Shown one piece after another: positions 23,512 through 31,684 of a stretch of 34,657 bases of DNA (its first letter is position 1; the number at the start of each line of letters is the position of its first letter). Both the position numbers and the translations under genes were made by a program. The notes under the pieces were generated by a model that was not told the DNA's origin, did no database searches, and saw nothing but the letters and a program-made list of their open reading frames with translations. The DNA comes from Rhodococcus sp. (in: high G+C Gram-positive bacteria) (GTDB taxonomy: Bacteria; Actinomycetota; Actinomycetes; Mycobacteriales; Mycobacteriaceae), in the NCBI GenBank assembly GCA_004211695.1, contig SEEV01000023.1, positions 1 through 34,657 of the forward strand, given 5' to 3'.

Positions 23512-25466
23512 TGTCCATTGCGATCGAAAAAGATTCCGTACGAGTCGAACTCATTCGCGAACTGAACGAGAGCGAATTCGCGGACCGGTACGGTTGCGAC
23601 CGCTACACCGCAACCGTGCTGGGCAATCGGTTCGACTACCTGGTCGAGCACATGAGCGTCCGGTTGCTGACGGGCGCATTCTCACCGGTCCTGCGGGACT
23701 TCTACGACCTCGCATGCACCGTCAGCACCCCGCCGAGACTCGGATATCAGGTTCCGGCCGCAAGCAACGGGATCGTCCTGATGGCAGGCACGACCATCGA
23801 TGCGGTCGCCAACACCGTCGAGGAATTCGGTGCCGAGAATCTGGGTCCGGGGGACGTGCTCATCTCCAACGACCCTTACCGCACCGGCAATCACAACAAC
23901 GACCTCCTCTTCGTTCGTCCGGTCTTTCACGAGGGCAAGATCGCCGCATTCGTCAATCTCAATGCCCACCAACTCGACATGGGTGGAACCGTCCCAGGCG
24001 GATTCAGCGCATCCAAGCAGAACGTGTACGAGAACGGGCTTGTCCTGTCACCGCGGCTGCTCATGCGCGCCGGACAGCCAGTCGCCGAATCCTGGAACGT
24101 CATTTTCGACAATGTGCGGATGGCCGAGATCCTCTACCCGGACATGTTGACGGTGTGCTCGAGCCTCGAGCTCGGGGAACGGCTGGTTCTCGAATCCATC
24201 GAGCGATATGGCCTCGCGGCCGTGCACGGGACGATGAAGTACGTCTGCGACATGGGCGCCGAGCGAATGGCCACATCGCTCGCGGAACTGCCCGATGGAG
24301 ATTGGTACGGCTCGGAACAGATCGACTGCGATGGCGTCGACGACACCGAGGACTATCGAATTCGCGTCGCTGTACGCAAACGTGCCACCCGGATCGAAGT
24401 GGACTTCTCAGGCACCTCGCGACAGGCGCGTAGTTCGATCAACGCCACCGCGTGGGATACGAAGACCAGCGTGGGCATCGCCCTCAAGTACCTCTTTGAC
24501 CCGCACGGTCGTTTCAATTCCGGTCTCTACCGTGACGTCGACATCGTGCTACCCGAGGGAACACTCCTGTCTGCGCTGCCGCCGGACGGCTGCGTCTTCA
24601 TGTACTTCGAGCAGTCCCAGGCGATCCTCGGTGCGTTACTGCGCGCGCTGGCGGACGCCGTCGGACCGGCTGCCTTGGCCGGGGACCGTGGCAGCGCGGA
24701 CCTGCATACCGCATTCGGCACCCACGCAGACGGAACCCCGTGGGTCTCTGCCCTGCAGTGCGGTGGGGAGATCGGTCCCTACGGCGCGAATCAGTTCGGC
24801 GATGCCGACACCCAGTGCATGGCCTACGAGGCGAACGGTGTCGCCCCGGCAATCGAGGCGATCGAGAAGGATAGCCCGGCCGTGATCATGCGACACGAGC
24901 CGCGAATCGACTCCGCCGGCCCCGGCCACTTCCGGGGAGGGGCCAGCATGATCCGCGACACGCTGTGGCTGGAGGATGCCACTCACTCGCTGACGGAGTT
25001 GCGCTACAAGAGTTCCGCTGGTTTCGGCGTCCACGGGGGCGGGGCCGGCCAGCGAGGTGGCATCTGGAGCTTCGGTCCTCGAGACGATGGCGCGATCACG
25101 CCCCCCGATACCTCGCCGGAGTCGTTCGCCCGTGGCGAGGCGTGGGCGGGGGTCATCGACCCGACCACGAACTTGCCGTCGGAGCAAGGCCAGTTCATTT
25201 ATCCCTTCCGGGCGGGTGCGAACCGGTCGATCGCGAACTCGGTGATTCGGTATCTGACCAACGCAGGCGGGGGATGGGGCGATCCGCTCAGCCGCGATCC
25301 CAACAAGGTCCTGGTCGATGTACGGGACGGCTACGTCTCGGTCGCCGGTGCCGCACGAGATTACGCGGTCGTGATCGTGGGGGACCCCGACACCGATCCC
25401 GAGGGGTTGACGGTCGACGAATTGGCCACCGCAGCGCTTCGGCGCACCGCAACCGCCGGAGACTGA
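23511..25466 (+). CDS. HyuB-family subunit (hydantoinase B; acetone/acetophenone carboxylase-like)
   Basis: 651 residues; the ATG shares one base with the hyuA stop (TAATG), AAAGGA ten bases upstream. Family landmarks are NDPYRTGNHNNDLLFVRPVF, NLNAHQLDMGGTVPGG, ARSSINATAWDTKTSVGIAL, GANQFGDADTQCMAYEANG, SAGPGHFRGGASM, GVHGGGAGQRGG and TNAGGGWGDPL near the end. This is the metal-dependent catalytic partner of the HyuA ATPase, acting as a heteromer in the cytoplasm. Its 3' end contains the stop only 25 bases before the operator-like element of the next gene. The role in this pathway, side-chain carboxylation or amide/lactam hydrolysis, is unresolved. Confidence 0.87.
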   Translation: MSIAIEKDSVRVELIRELNESEFADRYGCDRYTATVLGNRFDYLVEHMSVRLLTGAFSPVLRDFYDLACTVSTPPRLGYQVPAASNGIVLMAGTTIDAVANTVEEFGAENLGPGDVLISNDPYRTGNHNNDLLFVRPVFHEGKIAAFVNLNAHQLDMGGTVPGGFSASKQNVYENGLVLSPRLLMRAGQPVAESWNVIFDNVRMAEILYPDMLTVCSSLELGERLVLESIERYGLAAVHGTMKYVCDMGAERMATSLAELPDGDWYGSEQIDCDGVDDTEDYRIRVAVRKRATRIEVDFSGTSRQARSSINATAWDTKTSVGIALKYLFDPHGRFNSGLYRDVDIVLPEGTLLSALPPDGCVFMYFEQSQAILGALLRALADAVGPAALAGDRGSADLHTAFGTHADGTPWVSALQCGGEIGPYGANQFGDADTQCMAYEANGVAPAIEAIEKDSPAVIMRHEPRIDSAGPGHFRGGASMIRDTLWLEDATHSLTELRYKSSAGFGVHGGGAGQRGGIWSFGPRDDGAITPPDTSPESFARGEAWAGVIDPTTNLPSEQGQFIYPFRAGANRSIANSVIRYLTNAGGGWGDPLSRDPNKVLVDVRDGYVSVAGAARDYAVVIVGDPDTDPEGLTVDELATAALRRTATAGD

Positions 25467-25490
25467 CGACGCATGCCGAAAATGATACGA

Positions 25491-25509
25491 TGGTAGTACT
25501 GTATGACAA
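25491..25509 (+). promoter_or_regulatory. GntR-type operator candidate before monooxygenase copy 2
   Basis: TGGTAGTACTGTATGACAA. The right half GTATGACAA is identical to that of the site at 33504. It ends 19 bases before the ATG at 25529, so a bound protein would overlap the transcription start, or the element is itself part of a promoter (TATGAC as -10). It also shows that monooxygenase copy 2 can be transcribed separately from HyuB. Confidence 0.55.
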
Positions 25510-25528
25510 TCGGTTGGGAGATCGAGCA

Positions 25529-26779
25529 ATGACCACGAGCCTTTACACCTCGGCGCCCTCGGGGGAGGCAGCGCAGGGAGTCGATCGCAGCCCGGACGAG
25601 TTGGTCGCACTCGCCGCGGAGATGCGTCCGCGTCTTCGCAAGATGCAGGCACGTCACGAGCAGCTCGGGGGATACACGGAAGAAGTGCACGAGGAGTTCC
25701 TCGCCGCAGGTTTCTACCGGATTCTGCAACCCCGGCGGTACGGCGGCCTCGAGATGGGGCTCGACGATTTCGTGCGGGTCGGAATCGAAATCTCCCGAGG
25801 CGATCCCGGAGTCGGATGGTGCTTCGTCCTCGGCGCCGGACACGCCTTCCATGTCGGCTCCTTCTTCACCGAGCAAGGCCAGGAAGAGTTGTTCGGTGAC
25901 GGGACCTTCATCGCACCCGGACGAACGATTCCCTCCGGCAGGGCAACTGCGGTCGAGGGCGGATTCCGACTGTCGGGTACCTGGGACTACTGCTCAGGAT
26001 CGATGTGGAGCACACACGTTCTCGTCGTTGCCTCATCCTTCACGTCAGCGGGAGACCCCCTCGGCCCCCGAATGTTCGCGCTTCCACGGACGGACTACAC
26101 CATCCTCGACGACTGGGGCGGGGACAAGACGATCGGTATGCGAGCGTCGGGTTCGAACTCGGTTCGCATCGAGGGCGCTTTCGTTCCCGATCATCTGAGC
26201 GTGGTCTACGACTTCCGTGAGCATTCCCTCGGCGCCGAGGGCACGGTTGGCTACCAACTGCACAAGAATTCGATGTACCTCGGACGAACGATGACCTACT
26301 TCAACACCGAGCTGGTGGCCACACAGATCGGTGCTGCATGGGCGGCATTCGACGAGTTCGAAAACCTGATGGAAACTCGCCCGACGAGTTTCCCCCCGCG
26401 CAAGCCGCGTGTCGACGCACCGGAGTATCACCGGTGGTTCGGGCAGCTGCTCGCGCTCACCGATTCGGCCGAGTCTCTTCTGCTCGCGGGAATTCGACAG
26501 TACGCGGCCCTGGGGCGGCGTTGGGAGGAGACCGGGGTGGAGTTCACCCCGGAACAAGACGCGCGGTTGCGCGCCGTCGTGCAGCAGGCGGCCAAGCTGG
26601 CCAACGAGGCGGTTGACCTGGCATTCACCACTGCGGGATCGAGTTCCGCCAAGCTCGGAGCCCCGATGGAGAAGTACTACCGGGATGTGGCCATGTATCG
26701 CACCCACATCGCTGCGCAATGGGATGTCACCTATGGTGCAGTCTCACGGTTCCACTTCGGGCAGCCTCTCACCTTCTAG
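25529..26779 (+). CDS. Group D flavin-dependent monooxygenase (acyl-CoA dehydrogenase fold), copy 2
   Basis: 416 residues; the ATG at 25529 follows GGGAG by eight bases. Same fold and landmarks as copy 1: FLAAGFYRILQPRRYGGLEMG, SRGDPGVGWCFVLGAGHAFH, LSGTWDYCSGSMWSTH, IGMRASGSNSVRIEGAFVP, and TTAGSSSAKLGAPMEKYYRD near the end. Family members use FADH2 or FMNH2 from a separate reductase. None is encoded beside it, so it probably shares the reductase at 11678. Low overall similarity to copy 1 implies a different hydroxylation step. Followed by a hairpin terminator and then the GntR gene. Confidence 0.83.
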   Translation: MTTSLYTSAPSGEAAQGVDRSPDELVALAAEMRPRLRKMQARHEQLGGYTEEVHEEFLAAGFYRILQPRRYGGLEMGLDDFVRVGIEISRGDPGVGWCFVLGAGHAFHVGSFFTEQGQEELFGDGTFIAPGRTIPSGRATAVEGGFRLSGTWDYCSGSMWSTHVLVVASSFTSAGDPLGPRMFALPRTDYTILDDWGGDKTIGMRASGSNSVRIEGAFVPDHLSVVYDFREHSLGAEGTVGYQLHKNSMYLGRTMTYFNTELVATQIGAAWAAFDEFENLMETRPTSFPPRKPRVDAPEYHRWFGQLLALTDSAESLLLAGIRQYAALGRRWEETGVEFTPEQDARLRAVVQQAAKLANEAVDLAFTTAGSSSAKLGAPMEKYYRDVAMYRTHIAAQWDVTYGAVSRFHFGQPLTF

Positions 26780-26801
26780 ACATCGCGGTTCGAAGGCTGC
26801 C

Positions 26802-26840
26802 GAGCGTCCGGTGTCGGGTAGGCCCCGCCGCCGGACGCTC
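26802..26840 (+). terminator. Hairpin after monooxygenase copy 2
   Basis: GAGCGTCCGG (26802-26811) pairs perfectly with CCGGACGCTC (26831-26840), loop 19 bases, starting 22 bases after the stop. No T-run, but strong stem; it separates this gene from the GntR gene. Confidence 0.65.
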
Positions 26841-26978
26841 TCGTGTCGACGGTATGTGCCCCTTGCCGCGATGCGGTCCACGACTCTTCGGGGCACGGGC
26901 CCCCGGCGTGAGACGACCGTTGCGTGGGCATGTTCGGCCGAGCAGGTCGGTGGCGCCGATACGTTATGATGACGCTGA

Positions 26979-26997
26979 TTGTATGACGCGAATACAA
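26979..26997 (+). promoter_or_regulatory. Perfect TTGTAT-N7-ATACAA palindrome before the GntR gene
   Basis: TTGTATGACGCGAATACAA has exact 6-base inverted halves. It lies 24 bases before the ATG at 27022, the usual place for GntR/FCD autorepression. Read on the other strand, TTGTATTCGCGT matches the element at 33504 at 11 of 12 bases. FCD-type GntR regulators commonly bind TTGTAT/ATACAA-like halves. Confidence 0.7.
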
Positions 26998-27021
26998 CTT
27001 GTGTAGGTGAAGGGCGGGGCT

Positions 27022-27738
27022 ATGTCCAGTTCAACGAATTCTCTGGCGGATGCCTGGACGTCGAGCCCTGTCGGGCGGGTCGCTGCACCCCTGCGGGAGC
27101 AGGTCATCGACGCGTTACGGACCGCCATTCTCGACTTCAGGATCAAGCCGGGGCAGCGACTGGTCGAGCGAGAGCTCATCGAGCAACTAGGTGTCTCGCG
27201 AACGACGGTGCGTGAGGCGCTTCGCGAACTGACCTCGGAAGGTCTGGTCACGGTTGTCCCGCAGAAGGGTGCGATCGTCAGTGCTCCGTCGACGGACGAG
27301 GCAAGCGATCTCTACGAAGCCCGAGCCGCCCTCGAAGCTGTGGTCGTTCGTCGTTTTGCCGAACGCGCATCAAAGTCGCAAATCATGCGCCTGGCTGCTG
27401 CCGCCGAAACTTTCGCCGAAGTAACCGAGGCAGGGGGGGACGATGTGGTCGCCGTACTCAAGGCGAAGGACGGCTTCTACGACATCTTGATCGAAGGCGC
27501 GGCCAGCACCGTCCTCCATCAACTCACCGATGGAATCCAGGCCCGAGTGCGTATTCTGAGGGCCACGGCGATGTCCGCCGAAGGCCACGCAGGTGCAGTC
27601 AAAGATCTCCGCAACATCGTAGAGGCACTGCAGCGCGGTGAGGGCGAGGTGGCGGCGCAGCTATACGCCGAACACATCCGCCGCGCCGGCGAGAATGCGT
27701 TGATCAACCTGCGACAGGCAACCACAGAACTCAGCTGA
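27022..27738 (+). CDS. GntR-family transcriptional regulator, FCD domain
   Basis: 238 residues. The ATG at 27022 follows a weak AAGGGCGGGG; an in-frame GTG at 27007 is the alternative. The N-terminal winged helix spans residues ~18-80: PLREQVIDALRTAILDFRI, PGQRLVERELIEQLGVSRTT and VREALRELTSEGLV. The C-terminal FCD ligand domain has YEARAALEAVVVRRFAE, DGFYDILIEGA and AEHIRRAGENAL, with histidines of the metal/acid-binding type. FCD regulators are usually repressors released by a carboxylic-acid or acyl-CoA inducer. A perfect palindrome before the gene and related elements before three other transcription units make it the likely local regulator. Confidence 0.9.
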   Translation: MSSSTNSLADAWTSSPVGRVAAPLREQVIDALRTAILDFRIKPGQRLVERELIEQLGVSRTTVREALRELTSEGLVTVVPQKGAIVSAPSTDEASDLYEARAALEAVVVRRFAERASKSQIMRLAAAAETFAEVTEAGGDDVVAVLKAKDGFYDILIEGAASTVLHQLTDGIQARVRILRATAMSAEGHAGAVKDLRNIVEALQRGEGEVAAQLYAEHIRRAGENALINLRQATTELS

Positions 27739-28038
27739 GGACCTTTCCGCGGCTGTTCATCGGGGTCGACCTGCCGGGTTATTGGCCACCAGGTGTGCTG
27801 AATCGTGAGAGAGCACGCCCAGCGCCTGGATACCCCGGGGACGGCGGAGTTGTAGCCGGTCGTCATCGCTCGTGATGGGTTCTCTGATAGCGCCAAGCTG
27901 TTTTACGCGGAGCCCGGTGTGTGGTGCAAGGCGGGTTCCCGCTCGGATCGACCTACTTCGGAGCCGTCGCGTGGACCGTTTCGGGTGGTTCACGCCCGAG
28001 GATGTGTCCGGACCGGTGAATCGCACCACGTCATGGGA
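27739..28038. other. Gene-free stretch
   Basis: About 300 bases after the GntR stop with no convincing gene. A reverse frame contains LRRPRGIQALGVLSHDSAHLV-like text, which I cannot assign to any family and which has no plausible start. No repeat or hairpin stood out. Confidence 0.35.
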
Positions 28039-28402
28039 TTATCGAGTACGCAGCAAGGTTGAGTTGATCCGCTCCCGGCGGCCGGACAGATCAGCAGGAA
28101 CGGTCGGATACTCCGTCGCGATGCCCGCCAGCTCCCGCGGGTCGGCGCTGATGTCGAACAGTTGATCGGTGCGGTTGGTGGGAAGGAATTTGAGGTTGCC
28201 ATCTCGAAGTGAACCTCCGGATTCTATGCGCCAGAAGAACTCTCGAACTGATATCGGGTTTCAGTGGAACGAGCATCCGGACATGTTCGCCCAACGATAT
28301 CGTAATCGGGATTCGGGGCAGCAGCCGCGAGGGCAACCAAGGGGTGGCAGTCCAGTCCGATGTCGTTACCGGAGTGTGGTCGACCTCTCCGAAGGGGATG
28401 CG
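28039..28402 (-). pseudogene. Arylsulfatase C-terminal remnant, frameshifted
   Basis: Three reverse-frame pieces line up as one sulfatase C-terminus: VDHTPVTTSDWTAT, then in another frame LVALAAAAPNPDYDIVG, then after a further shift REFFWRIES, SLRDGNLKFLPTNRTDQLFD and ISADPRELAGIATEYP, up to a TAA at 28039-28041. This is the usual order of the sulfatase C-terminal subdomain (choice-of-partner strand, FWRI, RDGxWKxL, LFDLxxDPxE). An in-frame TGA lies just upstream of the last piece. The catalytic N-terminal half with the CxPxR formylglycine motif is missing, so it is non-functional. Confidence 0.7.
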
Positions 28403-28535
28403 GCGACGAGAACGGTCCATTGCCCCCTGACGTCCCTGACGAACGTCGGGCGGCAACAAATGGTCTCAGGGCTGGACGGGAGGCAGAGGCTCGCAAAATG
28501 TGCTTCGACGGTGGGGTGCTGACAGAATTAGGCGG

Positions 28536-29390
28536 TCACGGCCGCGCAGTGTTTGTGTGTTCGTCTCGATGGCGGCGGAGGATCGTCTCGTCGGTGATGC
28601 TGACATCCCAGAGACCCGCTCCTCCGGCATTGCGGTTGGTGTTCTGGATATTGGCGCCGCCATCGATCGAAAGGATTTCGCCCGTGATGTAGGTGGCATC
28701 GTCACTGAGGAGAAAGGCGACCGAACCGGCGATTTCCTCCGGTGTTCCGGGACGACGCAGCGGTGAAGTGCCTGCGCGACGGATCATGTCGGCCTGCCCG
28801 GACGGGCCGAATATGCTGGTCGGAACGATGCCGGGTGCAATTCCGTTCACGCGTACTCCGATCGGGCCCCCGTACACCGCTGCCCCGTGCACTAGTCCGA
28901 CAACACCGTGTTTGGACGTGGTGTAGGCCAGGAGATCGTTGCTTCCCCGCGACCCCGCGATGGAGGAGGTGACCACGACCGCTCCCGTCGTGCCTTCCGC
29001 TAGATACTGACGAAACGCGGCGCGGATGCCGAGGAAGGGACCGCGCAGATTTACCGCCATCACCTTGTCCCACTCGTTGACCGGCACATCCACGAGTTCG
29101 GCGAGCGACCCTGCGATGCCGGCGTTGAGGAAGTGAAAGTCCACAGTGCCGAAGGCCTTGACGGCCTCCGCCATGTAGTGCTCGACACCCTCCTCCGACG
29201 ACACATCGCTCCCGACCGCGAACGCCTCGCCGGGAAGATTCGCCGCGGTTTTCTGGGCCGCCTCGGCGTCAAGGTCGACGGCGACCACCTTGACCCCTTC
29301 CTCCGACAACCGCCGAGCCGCGGCCTGCCCCAGCCCACCGGCCGCTCCGGTGACGATCGCCACCTTGTCCTTGAGTCCACTAGCTGGCAT
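28536..29390 (-). CDS. Short-chain dehydrogenase/reductase, copy 2
   Basis: 284 residues; ATG 29388-29390 with GAGAGG upstream. Classical SDR: VTGAAGGLGQAAARRL (14-29), VAVDLD giving an acidic NAD-preferring residue, LNAGIAG in place of the usual NNAG, catalytic serine in VVTSSIAG, YTTSK (Tyr-x3-Lys) and ITGEILSIDGG. A ~25-residue C-terminal extension (GGAGLWDVSITDETILRRHR) is longer than usual. Last gene of the six-gene minus-strand operon starting at 33464. It likely oxidises a hydroxyl group of the intermediate handled there. Confidence 0.87.
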   Translation of the reverse strand: MPASGLKDKVAIVTGAAGGLGQAAARRLSEEGVKVVAVDLDAEAAQKTAANLPGEAFAVGSDVSSEEGVEHYMAEAVKAFGTVDFHFLNAGIAGSLAELVDVPVNEWDKVMAVNLRGPFLGIRAAFRQYLAEGTTGAVVVTSSIAGSRGSNDLLAYTTSKHGVVGLVHGAAVYGGPIGVRVNGIAPGIVPTSIFGPSGQADMIRRAGTSPLRRPGTPEEIAGSVAFLLSDDATYITGEILSIDGGANIQNTNRNAGGAGLWDVSITDETILRRHRDEHTNTARP

Positions 29391-29479
29391 CTTTCATTCC
29401 TCTCCAACAATGAGTCCCGACCGCAACCGACTCGTCAGCCCCAGGAGTCGGCCGTGATCAGGTTCGACACGACGAGACG

Positions 29480-30268
29480 TCAGACTCGTTCGGGCTGTGC
29501 GGTTATCACGGTGTCGTCGGTGCGGCGTAGTTCGTCCACGAGAATCGGGAAGGCGGTCGTCGCTGCCTGCATGCCCATCACACTCGCGATCTCCATGACC
29601 TCGAGAATTTCTTCCTTCGTCGCTCCGTAGCCGAGTGCGTTGCGCATATGCAGCTTCCATCCAGGAACGTACAAGTGCGTCGCGGCGGCGTCGAAGGCGA
29701 TGTAGATGAATTCCTTCACCTTCGGCTCCAATGTCCCGGTTTCCCACGAGAGGGAGGAGAAGTCGGTGTAGGCGCCGAAGATCTCCGGGTCCAGCTCCAG
29801 CATCTCGTCCCAAAACTGGTGCCAGTAGCCGCGGTTCGCGGTGAACCGGGCCTTCAACTCCTCCTGGTACTCCGACAACGGTGCGGCAGACTCACGCAGA
29901 CCTTGCTCCTCGAGCACTTCGACGAGCAGGGGCACCCCAATGTTCATCGCATGGATCCCCAGCGTGCTGGTCAGCTCGATCACTTCCATGATCTCGCCGG
30001 GGGTCGCGCTGAGCTCGAGCGCCCGCCGGATGTGCTGGCGTACGCCAGGGGCGTGGAGGTGTGTGGCGGCGGCATCGACTGCGAGATAGACAAGTTCTTT
30101 GGTCTTGTCGTCGAGGTGGTTTTTCTTCCAAGGCACCTCGGCGAAGCTGACGTAGGCAGCCAGGAACGCTGGCCGCAGGTCGCGGATCGCCTCCCAGGAC
30201 TCGTCCCAGGCCCCGTGGATGTCGATGATGCGTTGCTTGAGTCGGTCGTGCTCGGCGCTCGACGTCAT
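29480..30268 (-). CDS. Tandem carboxymuconolactone decarboxylase (AhpD)-like protein without cysteines
   Basis: 262 residues from the ATG at 30266-30268 (GGGAGA upstream). Two CMD-like helical repeats: ~35-120 and ~162-248. They align plainly: KTKELVYLAVDAAATHLHAP and KVKEFIYIAFDAAATHLYVP, then IRRALELSATPGEIMEVIEL and MRNALGYGATKEEILEVMEI. The redox CxxC of AhpD is absent, and no cysteine occurs in the protein, so peroxidase chemistry is excluded; the conserved histidines (AATHL) remain. It may decarboxylate or isomerise a lactone-type ring-cleavage product, or have a non-catalytic role. Seventeen bases separate it from the dehydrogenase upstream. Confidence 0.8.
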   Translation of the reverse strand: MTSSAEHDRLKQRIIDIHGAWDESWEAIRDLRPAFLAAYVSFAEVPWKKNHLDDKTKELVYLAVDAAATHLHAPGVRQHIRRALELSATPGEIMEVIELTSTLGIHAMNIGVPLLVEVLEEQGLRESAAPLSEYQEELKARFTANRGYWHQFWDEMLELDPEIFGAYTDFSSLSWETGTLEPKVKEFIYIAFDAAATHLYVPGWKLHMRNALGYGATKEEILEVMEIASVMGMQAATTAFPILVDELRRTDDTVITAQPERV

Positions 30269-30285
30269 AGTTGTCTCCCGATGGT

Positions 30286-31176
30286 TCAGTTGCTGGGTTC
30301 TGCCCAACGCGCGATCTCGGTGTGATCGGCGGTGGGTGCGAGGTCGTCGGCGGCCTGTTCCCACAGCGCCGTCGCCTGTGCACCGAGTCGACTCGGTGCA
30401 CCGACCTGCTCTGCGAGATCGACGGCGATCTTCATGTCCTTGAGCATCAGCCGCAGACCGAATCCCGAGTCGAACGTGCCAGGAAGGACGAAGTTCGGGT
30501 ACTTGTTGTCGGTCGACCCGCTTCGTCCGCTCGAGGTATTGATCAGTTCGACCATGACCTTGGGGTCCAGGCCGAATCGCTCCCCGGCGGCGATCCCCTC
30601 GGCGGTGGCGAGCAGATGAGTGGCGGAGAGAAGATTATTGATGGCTTTGAGTGCGTGGCCGGCGCCGACGCTTCCGGCGTGTTTGGTCGACCCCAGGTGG
30701 GACAGGACGGGTTGGGCACGGGCGACCGCGGTCTCGTCGCCTCCGACCATGATGGTCAGCCGTCCGGCCTCCGCGCCTTTCACTCCGCCGGAGACCGGTG
30801 CGTCGATGAGGGATATCGCGAGAGCTTCGAGGTCCTCGGCGAGCTTGCGCGTCGAGGTCGGCTCCGAGGAGCTCATGTCGATGACGGTGGTCTGCGGCCT
30901 GAGATTGCCGCGTACGGCGGGATCCGCGAGAACCGTCTCGACGACAGTCGAGTTCGGGAGCATCAAGATCACGAACTCGGCTCCGTCAACTGCCGCCGCA
31001 GCACTGTCGACTGAGTTTCCGCCGGTATCCTGCAGCCTCTGCCGCGCGTCGGTGCTGGGGTCGAATCCGTTCACGCGGTGGCCGGCCGAAACGAGACGGG
31101 CCGACATCGGCCCGCCCATATTTCCCAGCCCGATGAACGCGATGGTGGTGCCCGCCTGTGAAGTCTGGCCTGTCAT
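30286..31176 (-). CDS. Beta-hydroxyacid dehydrogenase (3-hydroxyisobutyrate dehydrogenase family), copy 1
   Basis: 296 residues, full family length; ATG 31174-31176 preceded by GAGGAAC. N-terminal Rossmann motif FIGLGNMGGPMSARL (14-28), the substrate-binding DAPVSGGVKGAEAG, the catalytic lysine in GAGHALKAINNLL, and a C-terminal helical domain with LMLKDMKIAVDLAEQVG. These enzymes oxidise beta-hydroxyacids with NAD(P)+. It sits between the cupin gene and the tandem CMD-like gene. Substrate likely a hydroxyacid from ring or side-chain cleavage, not valine metabolism. Confidence 0.9.
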   Translation of the reverse strand: MTGQTSQAGTTIAFIGLGNMGGPMSARLVSAGHRVNGFDPSTDARQRLQDTGGNSVDSAAAAVDGAEFVILMLPNSTVVETVLADPAVRGNLRPQTTVIDMSSSEPTSTRKLAEDLEALAISLIDAPVSGGVKGAEAGRLTIMVGGDETAVARAQPVLSHLGSTKHAGSVGAGHALKAINNLLSATHLLATAEGIAAGERFGLDPKVMVELINTSSGRSGSTDNKYPNFVLPGTFDSGFGLRLMLKDMKIAVDLAEQVGAPSRLGAQATALWEQAADDLAPTADHTEIARWAEPSN

Positions 31177-31273
31177 GTTCTGTTCCTCAGTTCTCGAGCG
31201 TCGATCTCGCGCAGGAGGTGGACGTGCCGGATGCATCCGGCTGAGACGGCCGGTCGTCGGGTGTGGAGGTGCG

Positions 31274-31675
31274 TCACGGTGCCGACGCCGGGGTGGTTCC
31301 GGAGTACTCCTCGGGGCGCACTTCCTCGGCCCAGCTCGTCGTTCCGAGCGAGATGGCGATATGAGTCATGAACGAGCCCGGACCTGCACCATGCCAATGT
31401 CGCTCACCCGGCGGGCACCACACGGTGTCGCCAGCCTTGAGGACCCGAATCCCGTCCGCTGCGGTTCCGACCAAGCCTTCACCGGCGAGGACCTGGAGAA
31501 TCTGGCCATGCTCGTGCTCATGCCAGTAGGTGCGAGCGCCGGGTAGGAAGTTGACGGAGTTGATGGTGACACCGTCAGTAGCCGGCATGGTCAGATAGTT
31601 GTGCACGATGCCGGTGAACTGAGAGCCGGTCTTGCGTGCGGTTCCGGACTGTTCGATGCCATGGATGATCTTCAC
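31274..31675 (-). CDS. Cupin protein of the hydroxynitrile-lyase/CMD-associated type
   Basis: 133 residues; GTG start at 31673-31675 with AAGGAATC upstream. Single cupin barrel with both motifs: GARTYWHEHEHGQILQVLAG (HxH plus Gln as third ligand) and PPGERHWHGAGP. Closest in layout to the small Mn-binding cupins of the AcHNL/TM1459 kind, often found near CMD-like genes (MTHIAIS near the end is shared). It is intact, unlike the cupin at 1857. A lyase, isomerase or oxygenase step is possible; the exact reaction cannot be read. Nine bases separate it from the upstream dehydrogenase stop, so it is in the same operon. Confidence 0.85.
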   Translation of the reverse strand: MKIIHGIEQSGTARKTGSQFTGIVHNYLTMPATDGVTINSVNFLPGARTYWHEHEHGQILQVLAGEGLVGTAADGIRVLKAGDTVWCPPGERHWHGAGPGSFMTHIAISLGTTSWAEEVRPEEYSGTTPASAP

Positions 31676-31684
31676 GGTGATTCC

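Noticed and set aside
21478-25466. Naming the pair N-methylhydantoinase or 5-oxoprolinase
   Set aside because: HyuA/HyuB motifs alone do not tell amidohydrolases from ketone carboxylases; the zinc-ribbon partner and aromatic context argue against a firm hydantoinase call.
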